Shown here piece by piece: positions 44,101-56,941 of a stretch of DNA of 64,000 bases. Made by a program: the position numbers and the translations under genes. Where the stretch lies: NCBI GenBank assembly GCA_007844125.1, contig CM017561.1:63841256-63905255 (forward strand), given 5' to 3'. Positions within the stretch are counted from its first letter, which is position 1; the number at the start of each line of letters is the position of its first letter. The notes under the pieces are model-generated. The model was not told the origin of the DNA and did no database searches. It saw nothing but the letters and a program-made list of their open reading frames with translations. Source of the stretch: Sinonovacula constricta (taxonomy: Eukaryota > Mollusca > Bivalvia > Cardiida > Solecurtidae).

Positions 44101-47100
44101 TATTCCTTGCTTCATCACATATTTATATTCCTTGCTTCATCACATAACTCAATTATCTTACTTTTACTTACTAATATTCTTACCATAAATCATCACATAA
44201 TTATATTTTTAATTCTCTGAAAAATTTCTATAAAAACATCATTGTGTAAATTTCTCAACATGCTCACGTAGAAAATTGTAGTCTTACTGTCTATTTTGGC
44301 TAAATATGTACCTTATTTGAGTAAAAATAAAAACATATTTCAGTTAAAGAGATGCAAAAAAATGTATATTCCGATGATTCTAGGTTATGTATCATATGTG
44401 AGTTTGTGTTCATTGCTGTAACTAAAAGCTATTCACACAAAGTCACTCAAAGCACAAACCAATTCATGCTACAACAGACACAATCTACTGGATAAAGTCA
44501 ACCATTTCCAACATACAATAACCATTTCATTGTTTAGTCTTGCCATTCAAACCTTCCCTCAACATAAACATTATTACAAAATTAAAATATATACATAAGT
44601 ATAATGTAAATTGTATTATCATTCTAAAGGTTGTGTTTACAGCTTTGTCAAAAGGTAAAAATTATAAAAGGTAAAAAAGCCAAATGACGGAGATATATAT
44701 ATTTAAAGAATCAAACTTGTTAATTTCAAACAGAGACAGTAAATCCCCTGTTAAAAGCTATAGTTAATGAAGACACTGGTGTTTCCATATTAATGAAAAC
44801 CTGAATTTCATTTTTCTGTGACTACTTAATTATTGAAACATAAATTAACAACAGTTTGTTGTAACCCCACATTGTGTGAGTTCGAGTCTCAGTAGGGGAG
44901 AGAACTTTCATATAGGGAGATCGTCTAGCTAAACTCAGGTGTGCTGGTTCTTTTAACCAGACATATTTCTGTGGAGTCCATTCACCAATAATTAGCAGGA
45001 CATCAGCAGCATGACCATGACAAAAAAAATGTTAAATGTTGTTGTTTTATTTTATTAGGCTTCGAATTGCACTAATAATCCGTCAATAATCTGGATACAG
45101 TGTTTACATGAAATACTCTAAGTGCTGCCGTCAGTATGCATTGAACATAATACCATGCCCCTTTAGATAGTTGTTGAGGGAAGCTTTGTTCTATTACCAC
45201 AACAAAGCCCCCAGGTAAACATCATACATGAGTCAGAACTCATTGGTTAGTGCTAATCTTACCATTACATCAGCATCCTTATGAGCAATTGTTGGTGGAA
45301 AACGATCCTCATCCGATAGCTTTTATAGTGATAGAGTGAGCAAAACAATGTGATCATATGAGGGAACAAAATCACATCTATAAAAATGAACAAAAATAAA
45401 AATGCTTGCTAATTGTCTTCTACATGTACCTTTACAATAAATTTGTAATGTGTCTAGCTATATTTTAAACTACTTACAACTTAACTTAAAATTACTACAA
45501 GTATTGCTTGACTCTGACAGTCTGAAGTTAAAGGTAATCCAATGATATATCATCTAGCAAATGCATTGCAACCTGTTGACAACAGAAATTAATGCCACCA
45601 TCTTATTCAGCAAATATGATGGATCTCAATGTGCAATGTAACCAATGTGTAATGTAACCAATGTGTAATTTAACCAATGTGTAATGTAACCAACATGTAA
45701 TGTAACCAATGTGTAATGTAACCAACATGTAATGTAACCAATGTGTAATGTAACCAATGTGTAATTTAACCAACATGTAATGTAACCAATGTGTAATGTC
45801 ACCAATGTGTAATGTAACCAATGTGCAATGTAACCAACATGTAATGTAATCAAGGTGTAATGTAACCAATGTGTAATGTAACCAACATGTAATGTAATCA
45901 ATGTGTAATGTAACCAACATGTAATGTAACCAACATGCAATGTTACCAATGTATAATGTAACCAATGTGTAATGTAACCAATGAGTTATGTAACCAATAT
46001 GTAATGTAACCAAAATGTAATGTTACCAAAGTGTGATGTAACCAATGTGTAATGTAACTAATATCTAATGTAACCAATTTGTAATGTAACAAATGTGTAA
46101 TTTATTCATTTGTTACTAAATCTCAGTAATACCTTTTCTTACAAATGCCCCTAAAATAAAGGCATTTTGCTTAGTTAAGACACAACATAAACAAAATGTA
46201 TAAAAAATGTGTACGTTAATCTATTTGGCAGATAATTACTAAAACAACCTGTTAATACTGTAATCCTAAAAAGTATGATTAGACATTTCAAGCATTAGTA
46301 AGACTGGTCATCAAAATGCTGATAGCCATTCCATGTAATAAAAAATAAGCCAAAGAAAAAAGGAAAATAATGTTTTTAACTGTGAGATAACTACGAGCAA
46401 ATTTTCTTTTTACTTGATTCGTTTGAGTGAGTGTGTATGCATATAAACAAACCAGATAGTATAAGAAATTGTATATTTAGTACCAAAATATTTAACAAAA
46501 ATATACTAAGCAGATATTTGCATATGTTTACAAAAGATATTTTACATTTAAATATCACTACAATTAAAAAAATTATAGATGTTACATCCACAGAATGTTA
46601 CTGAAGGGGATTTCTTGTCTAAATGTCAGACCCATGGTTCATTCCAAGCTTCTGTGGGCAATTTTTCATGTTGAATTTGAATATTTACAAAATATTTATG
46701 TCAGTATTATGTAATCATTTCACAGAACTCAAGACATATATAGAAAAATTGCCTTCCTAGCCATAGCCTTCTGGATCAAAATTTCATAAGAGTATCCTAT
46801 TTTTAAGCAATATAACATGTCCAAACACATACCTCGATTTTCCTTTTACCAGTTGAATCCTTAGAGTCCGTCAGCCAGGCAGGTAAAGGATTAGTTCTTG
46901 TTGACTGCAAGAGAAGGCACATTATAACAAGAAACAATTGAAACTTTAAGAGTATTTGTAGCAAACTTTATTCAGAGTAAAAAATCTGAGTAAATGAGGC
47001 AGTATATTATATAATTTTCAATGAAATTTTATATTATGTACGTATAACAAGACAACTGTAAATACAGCATAAAAGTAACAAAATGAATATAAGGAGAAAT

Positions 47101-50100
47101 AGTGATATGACAAATACAGACAAATTAACAATTGTTCCTAAAAGATTAAGTCAGCCAAGAAGCTTTAGAGTTTTACTATATAGCCATACATGGAAAAATG
47201 GCCACACCCCTGGCAGCCATGTTTTTGACAAATCTTATATCTTTAAACACATTTTGATAGAGGGCTTCTCTATTTATATTTTATATTTAAATTTATTTTT
47301 TACATTTATAACAAAATAATTGTAATTCAAGTAACCAAAATAGTGTAAGGAGAAACAATCATGTTTACTAACAATATATATCCCATTACTGATGTTTTCA
47401 TTTTTGATTTTGCTCATTTTGTTGTTTAAAGGTGTGTGTTTTATTTTCAAAAGTTTGGTTAAAGAATATTATTTAAAGATAAGGCCTTGCAGCCTGACTA
47501 AGACAGTGAGGTGCAATTCTAAAATATGAATTAAATCCTATACCTCTTGCAACACAATTTTATAAAAAATGGTTTCCCCATATAAAAACTGTTTATTTTT
47601 ATTTTTTTACATGGAATGGAAAATAACACCCTAAAAATCAACTTTACCTCAGATGACCTGAATATCTTGAGATCTTCAATCTTGAACTCCCTCCACACTG
47701 GTGAGGGCTGTTGTAAAATAATCCTTAGGGCAGAAACATTCACCAGCTCAAACTTCATCTGGAAGGAAATTGTCAAATTTAAAAAAAAAAAGATTTAATA
47801 TTTTTGCAGCATTACTCAACCCTTTTTATGCAAAGCTTTCAATGAAACGGATCTCCACCTAACACTAACAACTGCGTTAGGAAGTCAACTCTTTTCATCT
47901 GAGTTTACAGTATTGGCTTCTTACTTTGGTTCAAATCCTACTTGGTTTAGAGGTATTTTTCAAGTAATATTGGTTCTTTTTATGCTGTCAGTTGTAAAAT
48001 GGGAATTTCTCTGAGAATAACAATAAATGTTAAAAATAAACTTTGACAGCAAAAATGGATTAAAGACATTAGAAATGATGACTTCATCAGAGGTCAAAGG
48101 TTAGGGCATAACTAACTCAACTCTTGGTATACAGTCAAACCTGACCATACGACCACCCCTAACCGGCGACCACCTGCTCTATGCGACCACTTCAAAGCCG
48201 CCCGATCATATTTGTTCTGTAATTGTAATGTAATTAGCGCCCACCTTTGATCTGCGTCCAGCGACCACACATAAACATGTCAAACATGCTTTAATTATAC
48301 CCTAGTAGGCGACCGCGTTAATCCACTCACACATTAGTTACGACCACACAATAAGCAATTAATTTACACGTTTGCTCTTCTATGCTAATCACTGCAATCG
48401 ACCGTGTCAAACTGGGAAATTACGTAATGTCACTGGGTCGATGTACACATCAAGCCCGCGCTCGATTCACACCTAATCGAGTGTGCCCTATTACCGCTCG
48501 TATTGACACTTATTGACCATGTTCCGACTTCGGTTTCTTTAAAAGTAAATCAAAGTTATGTTTGTATGAATCACGATAAGCTGATTTGCTAAAAACTTAA
48601 AATATACAATCATAAAGCGCAAACTGCAATTGGATACAGTAATGTAATGGAATATCTGGAACAGTTGTTCTTTGTTGCATTACGCATCAACATTTCTAAA
48701 CGAATGGGCCTTACAATAGACGATCGTGTCCAAGTTGTCAAACTTTTGAACAGTGGGAAAAGTTGTCGTGCTGTTGCATCTGAGCTTGGTGTCGGAAAAA
48801 CGCAGATTCAGAACATTGCAAAACGAAAACGTGAAATAATGGACGAATATGAACATGGAAATTCGAAAGTAAAACGAGTTAAACGTTCAACTCAAAATGA
48901 CTCGCTGAAAGATTTATGTTATCGTTGGTTTCTGGATGCGACCGGACGTCAAGTGCCAGTGTCACATTCTAATTGACATGCGAATGACATCATCTGTGAA
49001 ACAAACTACCATTCATGATTATTTCAGTGCTAAATGATGATTTTAGAACTGTTGTTTGAAATTTGATGACAGGTAAATTGTAGTGTATATACTTTAATTA
49101 CATACTAATTTTATTACAAGACGACAGAGGATTTAGCACAAAATACAAACTGACTGTGAAAATCCAGGAGGAATGTACACAATACAAAATGCACAAACCC
49201 AATATTTGATAAACATACATGTATTAATGTGCTGATTTTTTTTAATTTTATAGACATTAGTTGACCTTTACAGGCCTAACTTTTCTGTTACACTGATACA
49301 ATATATTGATGTTATTGCTTTCTCTGCTCCTTGCTTATACAACACAATTTGTAAATTTCAAGTGTGGTTCTCACAAAAAGTAACCATGCTGCATTAAGAG
49401 ACCACCTGTCTTAAGAGACCACTTTTGCCCTGTCCCGAGGGTGGTCTTTTAATACAGGTTTGACTGTATATATATCTGTGTTGTGTATATAACCAATCAA
49501 AAACAACTACATAAGGTAGTTGACTCTTTAGTTCAGTGGTTACAGTATTTGCTTCTCACTCCATCAGCCAGAGTTTGAAATCCACCCACTATGGAAAAAT
49601 CTTTCACACATTGCTATGTTATGGCATTCATCACGAGAATATATTTTTGGGCAAGTCAGCATAATATTGTCATTGACCATTCATAAAATAAGTACTACAA
49701 TATGGATGTAAATGATATAAACAAAGTTTACATAAACTTTGACACTCAAACATTTTCGTAACAAAGTAAAATATTAATTTATTTTCTTATTTGAAAAAAG
49801 GATGCTCATTTTTGTTAATAAATGAAACAAAATATAAGTACAGCACTTAAAGTTTAAGACACAAGATTAATAAAAAAAATGTCAAAAGTCGGTTTTCTTT
49901 ATGCAAATGTACAAATCAATCACTTGTTTATCAGACTTCTTTAAAAGCAGAAGCTAAACTTCCAGTCCTAAGGCAAAAGCTTTGGACCAAGTCCACCAGA
50001 AATCTGTCAGTTCAGTAAAATTTTGTCTGATCCAGTAGAAGTTTTCTGATTGGTAGACATAAGGTGGAGTAGTTCTTAACTTTATTCTGAAGACTGAATT

Positions 50101-53100
50101 ATTCTATAAGTTAACCTGTTTCCTAGTGATGACAAAGTAATCCTGGGCTCCTGTCTCAACATGTGGACTTGGCATCAACCTCATCTTCTTGATACATGTT
50201 CGCCACTTCACCTCGTTACCTGCACAATTGTGTTTCTCAAAATAAATATTTTTACTGATGAAAAACAATTAACAGGTGGATATAAATTCAAGCAATAATA
50301 ATAAAAACAGGGCAGCTAGAAGCTTTGCATGTTTTAATCTGGACCATGACTTTATCCAGTGCTGTGAGAAACTGAGGAGATACAGGTTAACTCTTGTCTA
50401 AGAGTGCCCACTTCAAACTCTATGCTGGACTAATGAGATAATATATAAACAGAACTCTAATTTATTTTATGTTTTTTTTCTGTTACCACATATCCATTTA
50501 TTCTTGACTTAACCCTTTAAGTAAAAATGTGAGAACCCATTATAATATTCAAATCATGACGATTCTAACAAGTACCAGGTATAAATGGTTTGTAGGAGAA
50601 AGTAAAAGAGTTTCCAGGAGGTTAACTCCACCTGTCTGAAGCTATAAGACAAGAACTGTTAAAAGCAAGGATTCTTTTAACATCTATTAGGCACATTACA
50701 ACTCAGCACAAATAGCTGACATCCATTGTTACAACATTCATTAAATAAACTAAACTACTGCTTAAGTAAAAATCTTTTCCTCTGGACAATAGAGCTTTCA
50801 ATGACCAAATACACAATTATCATATCTTAAATTGTTCACTTGTACACAACTGTTACTGTTTTAAATTATGCACAAAATAAGTAATAATGACTCTTATAGT
50901 ATAGCAGTAAAATTTATTGTTTGGAATACCAATCATACCTCCATCTTTGCCATCCACAAACCGACATTTGGCTTTCAGTGTGAGAAATGCAACATAGCTA
51001 TTCTTGAAATGGATTTCTCCTACCTGAAAATGCAGATAATAGACAATCATAAGGTTCAGATAATGCTTATATGTAGTTTAATAACGCAGGACCTGGCACT
51101 AGATCAGAGAAATTTGTTGTTTTTGTTATGTTTTTCAACAATTAAATTTGTTAAAATCATGTTTTGACATTTCCAAATTCCAGCAGTATTATAAAAGCAT
51201 ATTTAAGAAGCTGATATTTCAAAATTAATGATGTCAAAGTATCAGAAGAATAACACAACACAATTCTTAAAAAACCTTAGTTAAACATGAAAAAGGGCAG
51301 TGAGTATTCTGTATGAATATGTTGGAAGAGACTGCCTTTAATATTGATTAATTAAATATTGTATTTTATCATTTAATATTCATCAATCAAATGTTGTGGT
51401 CTAATTTAAATTTGATTTAAGCTTATAATGACATAGATCACAGCAGATGTATTATTTGAAACTGATGAACATAAAAGCTATAATATGTGCTACAATTTAC
51501 TGTGACTTTGTGTTTATTACCATCTAAGACAAAATGAACAATACAGTATATTTTTTAAATATCACATCAACACAAATAAGCATACACCTAACATAAATTA
51601 CGTAAGACAACAATGAAAAATTACTCTATACATTTACACATAACGTAGAAATCTACCAAACTTAATTATAGAAAGACATCTACCGATACTTTTTAAATCT
51701 AACAAGAGCACAGCAAGGCACTACATGCCTGTAGGTCAAGCCAAAAAGGAACATAAATATGATTCATTTGTGAAGAAACAATGCAGAGAAATAAAAGACA
51801 TGTTACCTGCACAATTATTTGCTAAGAAAAATAACATCAGGAAATAACTCAGGAAATAAATGCAATCTGTTTTATCTCAACTTTAAGCATAATTTCACAT
51901 CAGTAACTATCATCCATACATTTATGAAGAAATAACAATGAATAATTTAGGAGCTGTTTGCAGAAGAATTTCTAAGAAAAGCAACAAATGGCAATAACTC
52001 CAGAATAAACAATGTAATCTGAATTATCTCACCTTCACCTACAACCATACAAATATAAATCATCCATGCAAATATGAATAAATTTGGGTAAGTAATAAAG
52101 GATAAGTTCTTTGTACAAGAAACTGCCAACAAACAGACAAATGTCAGACTGTGAATGCCATACCAGAATACAAACTTTTATGTATTTATGAAGGAATGCT
52201 AAATACATTTCATGAGATACTACTATTACAAACAAAGCACATTTCATAAAGTTAATAAAAACAGATTACAACAAAGCACATAAATACATAAACAGTTGCA
52301 TATACTTAAACTACAAAGTGTTTCTGTACATGTATTTGACATCACAACTACTTATAATTAATCATTACAGTATAATTAAGTTTTTGCCAATTTTATAATT
52401 GTTACTTCAGCCTTTGATAATTTGAAACAAACATTAGCCTCTGATGGATTTTAAATAAACCATCACATGAATCCTTAAAGCAACTTCCCACCATTGTTCT
52501 GCATAGGTATGTGACACACAGAACCATAAGATTTGCACTTCATATATAGATACATGTTAAGTTATTGTCACTGTCGATTCAATTTGCATAATGTTTATAA
52601 ATGAGACACATGTATATCCATGATATATTTTAAGTCATGGCTTCATGCTCAGTTTTGAAATTTATGACATTGTTTTAAACTAGAAACAGCGTAAACACTT
52701 GAAATCACCACAACGCTTTTAATTCTCCAAAACAATTAAATTCTTTGAAATTCAAATTTGACCAACTGTGACTAGGTTTCTTTAAACTTGTGTTGGGTCA
52801 ACGCTTTCATGCCTTGGACCATGTGCTATTGTGCTACCTGAACCCTGAAAATAATTTGCAACCATCTCATTATAGCAGTGACGTAAAAAGACTAAAGAAA
52901 TGTACATTACACTAATAAACATGTTAGCTGTAACCATATGTATGAAGTATGAAGCAATATTACAAAAAAATATGGGTTGGCATTCCATATTATGGAAAAT
53001 ATATAAAATAACAAGGGATATAACTATATCTGACATGCAGTTTAGTACAATCGATCAACATGTAATAGATATACAGAAGGTACATGTTGGTTTGTTTGTT

Positions 53101-56100
53101 GACTTGTTGGATTTATTGTCCCACCATGAGTATTTCAGTTATCTGGCGACAGTGTCCACTTGAAGCAGATATAGTGCTGCCTTCACTGCATATAGCATGC
53201 TGTGAACACCAGTGAGTGGCATGATACCACACCCAGTCACATTATCCTGACACCGAGCCAACCAGTCCTGGAACTAACATTATATTTGCTTGACCGTTAG
53301 CAAGGGAGCCATACCATTACCTTTTTTATGACCTTGGTATGTCGTGGCCTGGGTTCAAACCTGGGGCCTCCTGTACCTGCAGCCAACACTCTACCAATTG
53401 TGCTACCAGGTCCAGTGTGTTTAAATATGATACCGACAAATGTGTATGGCATTATCATATAATAATTCTGGTTTTCAGAGAGTGGTTATGTTTTTACTAT
53501 TTTATTTTCCAAGCTATTAGAGATTTATGGTAATGAGTTTGAGCTTGACAAAATAAATAAACCTGAAAATGAAAACTACATGTCTGTATTACTGTAGGAA
53601 CTATAGGGGGAAAATCACACTTGAACATAATTATGTATTAACACAAAAGGTCTTTAATAAAAAAAAAATTTACAAATGAATTATTAACTTTTAAGTCTGT
53701 GTCAGGTTAAAAGTGGTATCTGACAGTGTGTTGATATTATTATCAAATAAACGATCATTTCAATAAATTATCATAATCTTACCCATGTTTTATTATTTTT
53801 ATGACTTTCTCATTTGCAAAACAGTACAATTTATGAAAACCAATCACTCTCAATGTTCATTCTTTTCAGGTCTGTATATAAGCAAAATAGGCTTTCTGCT
53901 GAAAAAATATATTAATGCCACAGTAGATTAACAAGATGATAATATAACTCGATCTCATAGGTAAGTGATCATGTGGTTTTCTTAGTTCCAAAATAGCTAA
54001 CTATGCAGTGTGGCTGAGATAGGAAATACATGTTTGTAATTTCACAAAGATGTAGTACATCAATTATAACATATGGTTTTATCTTTTCAGATTACAATCA
54101 ACTATCTGGATGTTTAAGAAAACATTGGTCCAAACATTTGGACACTACTTTCAATAAACATTTTACAATGTTAGCTTTGCAGAAAAAGGGAGATTGAAGA
54201 CTATCTATCATAATAAACAAAAAATGAGAAAAGGGCCCAATAAGTGCATGTGTGCATTATTAAGATTATAGACCTAAATTATAAAAGTAAACAAACATGT
54301 CGTCTTTTATAATTCGAAAACAAAAAGGAGCAGAAAACAAGTTGTCAAATTATTATATAAAAATATATATGATCTAGGATGTGAATAAAAAGTTCAGAGT
54401 TAATATGCTACATCTATGTTTGTGAAAGATCAATAAGATGTGCTATCTGTTTAATGCTGATAAATAATATTATTTAACATATTCAAAAATTTGAAACATT
54501 TTACTTCATCTGGAATAGTGCATAAAACATGGCCCTTTTCTCATCAAGAATAATTTTACATAACATAGGTGCATTCTTACCTCTTCTATTTCATCTTTAT
54601 ACTTAGATCTTCCACTTCTTGCACTTTTAACATCTTCTCTATTTGACTATCATAAAGTTGTATAAAACATTAGATTATGAGCTAAATAAAAACCAGGTTA
54701 TTTTTCAACCACAGTATTAGAATATTCACTAAATACATGCGCGGATCTGGGATTTCAAGTTAGAGAAGGCATGATTTTATTCAAATAATTGTTATGATAA
54801 AGGAATGTTTAAACAGCCTCAATTTATCAAAATTGTTTTGAAATTAAATAAATGCAATCTGGTAATATCTCGACCAAAATTGATACTTATATATGTTTAT
54901 ACAATTTAATTTATACAATATATTTATTATTATATATTACTTCCCTTAATCTGCTACCGTACAGTTGATCAGTTATAGAATTATGACATTTGTGTTTTAC
55001 AAAATCCCAAGATAGTGAGATTTTCCAAAATTTTCTTTTTTTCCCACACCTCGATAGCAATGTTAAGACAGTATCAGCCTTAGTTATTGGATCATATAGA
55101 CATGATGATGGATCAGGTATGGGTATGTGATGGCTTATTTCTAGGGCTAATTATTACTCAGCAAACACACAATGTCTGAATGAATGATGTCACTTGTATT
55201 ATTTGTTGTATTTTTAATTTTTTTATCATAACTTCGGCAACCAAAAAACAAATGTTGAACTAATGTTAAATTATGGTTGTTAGAAAAATGTCAAAGACTG
55301 ACATCAGTTCATGGATGCTACTGTTAAACATGTCCTTGATTATATCATTTTAAATGGACATGTAACAATAAGTATGTCTCAACTTAAAATTAAGTACATG
55401 TAAAATGTGTTTCTGTTATTTAATAAGTTTAGTTACTAACAAAGGCCTTATTCTTTTACTTTTTAACATCATTTGTCTAAAAGCTGATAAGAAACTCTAA
55501 GAACACTACAATATATTAATTATTCAGTAATTTTTGGTCATCAGTAGACTTATCATAGTTTTGTAACAGGAGCAGAAAAAGTGAGCATCCACTGAGATTC
55601 AAACCACAGACCTCCCCAATACTAGTGGGTTGCTGTACCGAGCTATAGGGGCTCTGTCAATGAACTACCAGTGGAACTGCTACAGTTTATGTCTAATTAC
55701 TTTGAAAAAAGAGAAATAGATTAATAGTAATTTATAGCAGTAAGGTAGGAAATTGATTTGATGTATTTGTTTTTAGTCAGCTGTTTTAGCTACTATGCCT
55801 AGCATGATGGAGCCAAGATGATGTCATTGTCAAGCTGGTCACAGATGCCGATGAAAATGGAATGAATGGTAGATGTTCAGTTCAACATTATTTAGTTAAT
55901 GCCATTTAGTAATTCATATGTTCTCATCTTGAATAGTTCTCGGCAATGTCACTGTGTATACAATTAAAATGAAAGACTTGATTTTATCATTTGATCTCTC
56001 TGTCTTTAAGACTATATATGTTTGCATGTTAGTGTCTCATAATGTCATTTAGCATTTTTCATAACTGTAATAAAATATAACACAAAATACATAAGGTTTG

Positions 56101-56941
56101 GGAGCCTTGTCCAGTGGACATTGGTTCTGTTTACTTGCTGATATTTTCTGCATCACTGGACACACTATCATAAAACAGGATTTTGTTTCTGAAAAAAAGG
56201 TGATGGGTCTGGGGCCTTTAAGAAGGGGAACATTTTATGGCATTTTATATAAAAAAAAGAAGAAATAATATGATTATATCTGATGTATCAGCATGTTTGT
56301 TTTTATTCCTGAATAGGCCAAACATCTGTTGACGAGACATTAGCTGGTCAAGGTCTGCATTACAGAAGTATGCACCTATATGTAGTTAATAGTTATATGA
56401 CAATTCCCTTAGAATTTTTGTGAGACAATTTCAAATACAGATGACTTAAATTTTGGTTGTAAGGTGGCTGGTTTAAGATTAAAATTTGGTTAACAAAGGG
56501 TAGAGAAAAAGTTATGGTGTAGTGATGCAAGTAAAAAAAGATGTCTACAAAACTTTCATAGTTGAACATAACAACCATAACACATCGGTTATATGCCATC
56601 GGACTTTGACTGAAAATGTGATGGTAGGGTGAGGTCATGTGGTTGCTATAGAGCACTCTTCATGGGATTTGATTTTGTTTAAAAAAATGTAAAACACAAT
56701 GGTAAAATATATAATCAAATGGTAAAAAAACTTATAATGCAAAAATAAAACTGCTTCCTAACAAGGGCACAATATTATGTTGTACATAAACAAGTTTCAT
56801 TAGTTTGCTTACCTCTGGGTTGACAATGTTAGCCAAAGACACATCAATTATACGGCACCCTGAGTGGAATTCTGACTTTAAATCGGGTATAGTAATTAAA
56901 GCCGGATTCTTTATTGTGCAATGCAATGGTCTTTCTGCCAT
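41108..56941 (-). CDS. NICN1: nicolin-1, tubulin polyglutamylase complex subunit
   Basis: Nine exons: 56941-56813, 54646-54581, 51023-50939, 50219-50116, 47758-47648, 46904-46833, 45319-45263, 41955-41851 and 41149-41108. All junctions are GT/AG and in phase, giving 256 aa (human 213). Nicolin-1 copurifies with the TTLL1-containing tubulin polyglutamylase complex. Recognition rests on GEIHFKNSYVAFLTLKAK (human EITFKNYYTAFLS), LMPSPHVETGAQDYF (human LMPDPHSEEGAQEY), LRIILQQPSPVW, LPAWLTDSKD, QQLWALSEEVAAQQ and the C-terminal GRYEVDGCYEINLLSFS. Extra length comes mainly from exon 2, a 22-residue Ser/Lys/Arg-rich stretch that the short human form lacks. Exon 2 could be alternatively spliced since it is 66 nt and phase 0. 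Introns hold 16-bp and 31-bp minisatellites, SINEs and a DNA transposon. Confidence 0.93.
43845..44002. repeat. 31-bp minisatellite, five copies
   Basis: Units of GCAGGCTACATTTACAGAGA followed by CTGCAGTATAT are nearly identical, suggesting a recent expansion. It lies in NICN1 intron 7. Confidence 0.93.
44104..44155. repeat. 28-bp tandem duplication
   Basis: CATATTTATATTCCTTGCTT with CATCA spacers occurs twice in direct succession in NICN1 intron 7. Confidence 0.75.
44855..45035 (+). repeat. tRNA-derived SINE, family B
   Basis: Box B GAGTTCGAGTCTCAG (around 44880) is followed by family-like body AGAACTTTCATATAGGGAGA and ACCAGACATATTTCTGTGG. It lies in NICN1 intron 7. Confidence 0.6.
45625..46105. 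repeat. 16-bp minisatellite, about 30 copies
   Basis: The unit is AATGTAACCAATGTGT, alternating with AATGTAACCAACATGT variants. Three units make 48 bp, so open frames rich in His, Leu and Thr appear on the minus strand; they are not genes. It lies in NICN1 intron 6. Confidence 0.95.
47870..48020 (+). repeat. possible tRNA-headed SINE, family C
   Basis: CATCTGAGTTTACAGTATTG (box A region) and TTGGTTCAAATCCTACTTGG (box B) match the layout at 49505. It lies in NICN1 intron 4, directly before the Tigger-like element. Confidence 0.5.
48132..49466 (+). mobile_element. Tigger/pogo-like DNA transposon, internally deleted
   Basis: The ends CAGTCAAACCTG and CAGGTTTGACTG are exact inverted repeats, 1,335 bp apart and flanked by TA on both sides, as for Tc1/mariner-superfamily elements. 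Subterminal GACCACC motifs occur at both ends. A partial transposase lies inside. It is inserted in NICN1 intron 4. Confidence 0.85.
48647..49037 (+). pseudogene. Tigger-like transposase remnant
   Basis: The first frame (48647-48976, 109 codons) encodes a CENP-B/Psq-type helix-turn-helix: LTIDDRVQVVKLLNSGKSCR, then ASELGVGKTQIQNI, and the beginning of the second DNA-binding domain at LCYRWFLDATGRQVPVSH. It then stops. A second frame (48978-49037) gives VKQTTIHDYFSAK and a stop, typical of the extreme C terminus of Tigger transposases. The DDE catalytic core between them is absent, and the frame differs, so an internal deletion joined the two ends and no active transposase is made. Confidence 0.8.
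49505..49700 (+). repeat. possible tRNA-headed SINE, family C
   Basis: TAGTTCAGTGGTTACAGTAT (box A) and AGAGTTTGAAATCCACCC (box B) sit at tRNA spacing. It resembles the copy at 47870 and lies just past the Tigger-like element. Confidence 0.5.
53105..53420 (-). repeat. tRNA-derived SINE, family A, best preserved head
   Basis: On the minus strand box A TAGCACAATTGG (53405-53394) and box B GGTTTGAACCC (53361-53351) are spaced as in tRNA genes. The body continues leftwards with the family phrases at 53160-53310. The layout resembles the V-SINE/RUDI type described from molluscs, but that match is from general memory. It lies in NICN1 intron 2. Confidence 0.8.
53707..54153 (+). mobile_element. MITE family copy 3
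   Basis: It starts TTAAAAGTGGTATCTGACAG, ends (minus strand) AAAGTAGTGTCCAAATG, and shares CTTAGTTCCAAAATAGCTAA and AAATACATGTTTGTAAT with the copy at 11352. It has no coding capacity and lies in NICN1 intron 2. Confidence 0.55.
55560..55670 (-). repeat. tRNA-like SINE head
   Basis: On the minus strand TATAGCTCGGTACAGC (box A) and GGTTTGAATCTCAG (box B) occur at tRNA-like spacing. No body match to families A-C was seen. It lies in NICN1 intron 1. Confidence 0.5.

Noticed and set aside
45603..46013. Frames of 107-136 codons with His/Leu/Thr repeats
   Set aside because: By-product of the 16-bp array, in an intron of NICN1.
53345..53410. A functional tRNA gene on the minus strand
   Set aside because: Boxes A and B are present, but I could not see a paired acceptor stem, and the same head-body unit recurs elsewhere; it is a SINE head.
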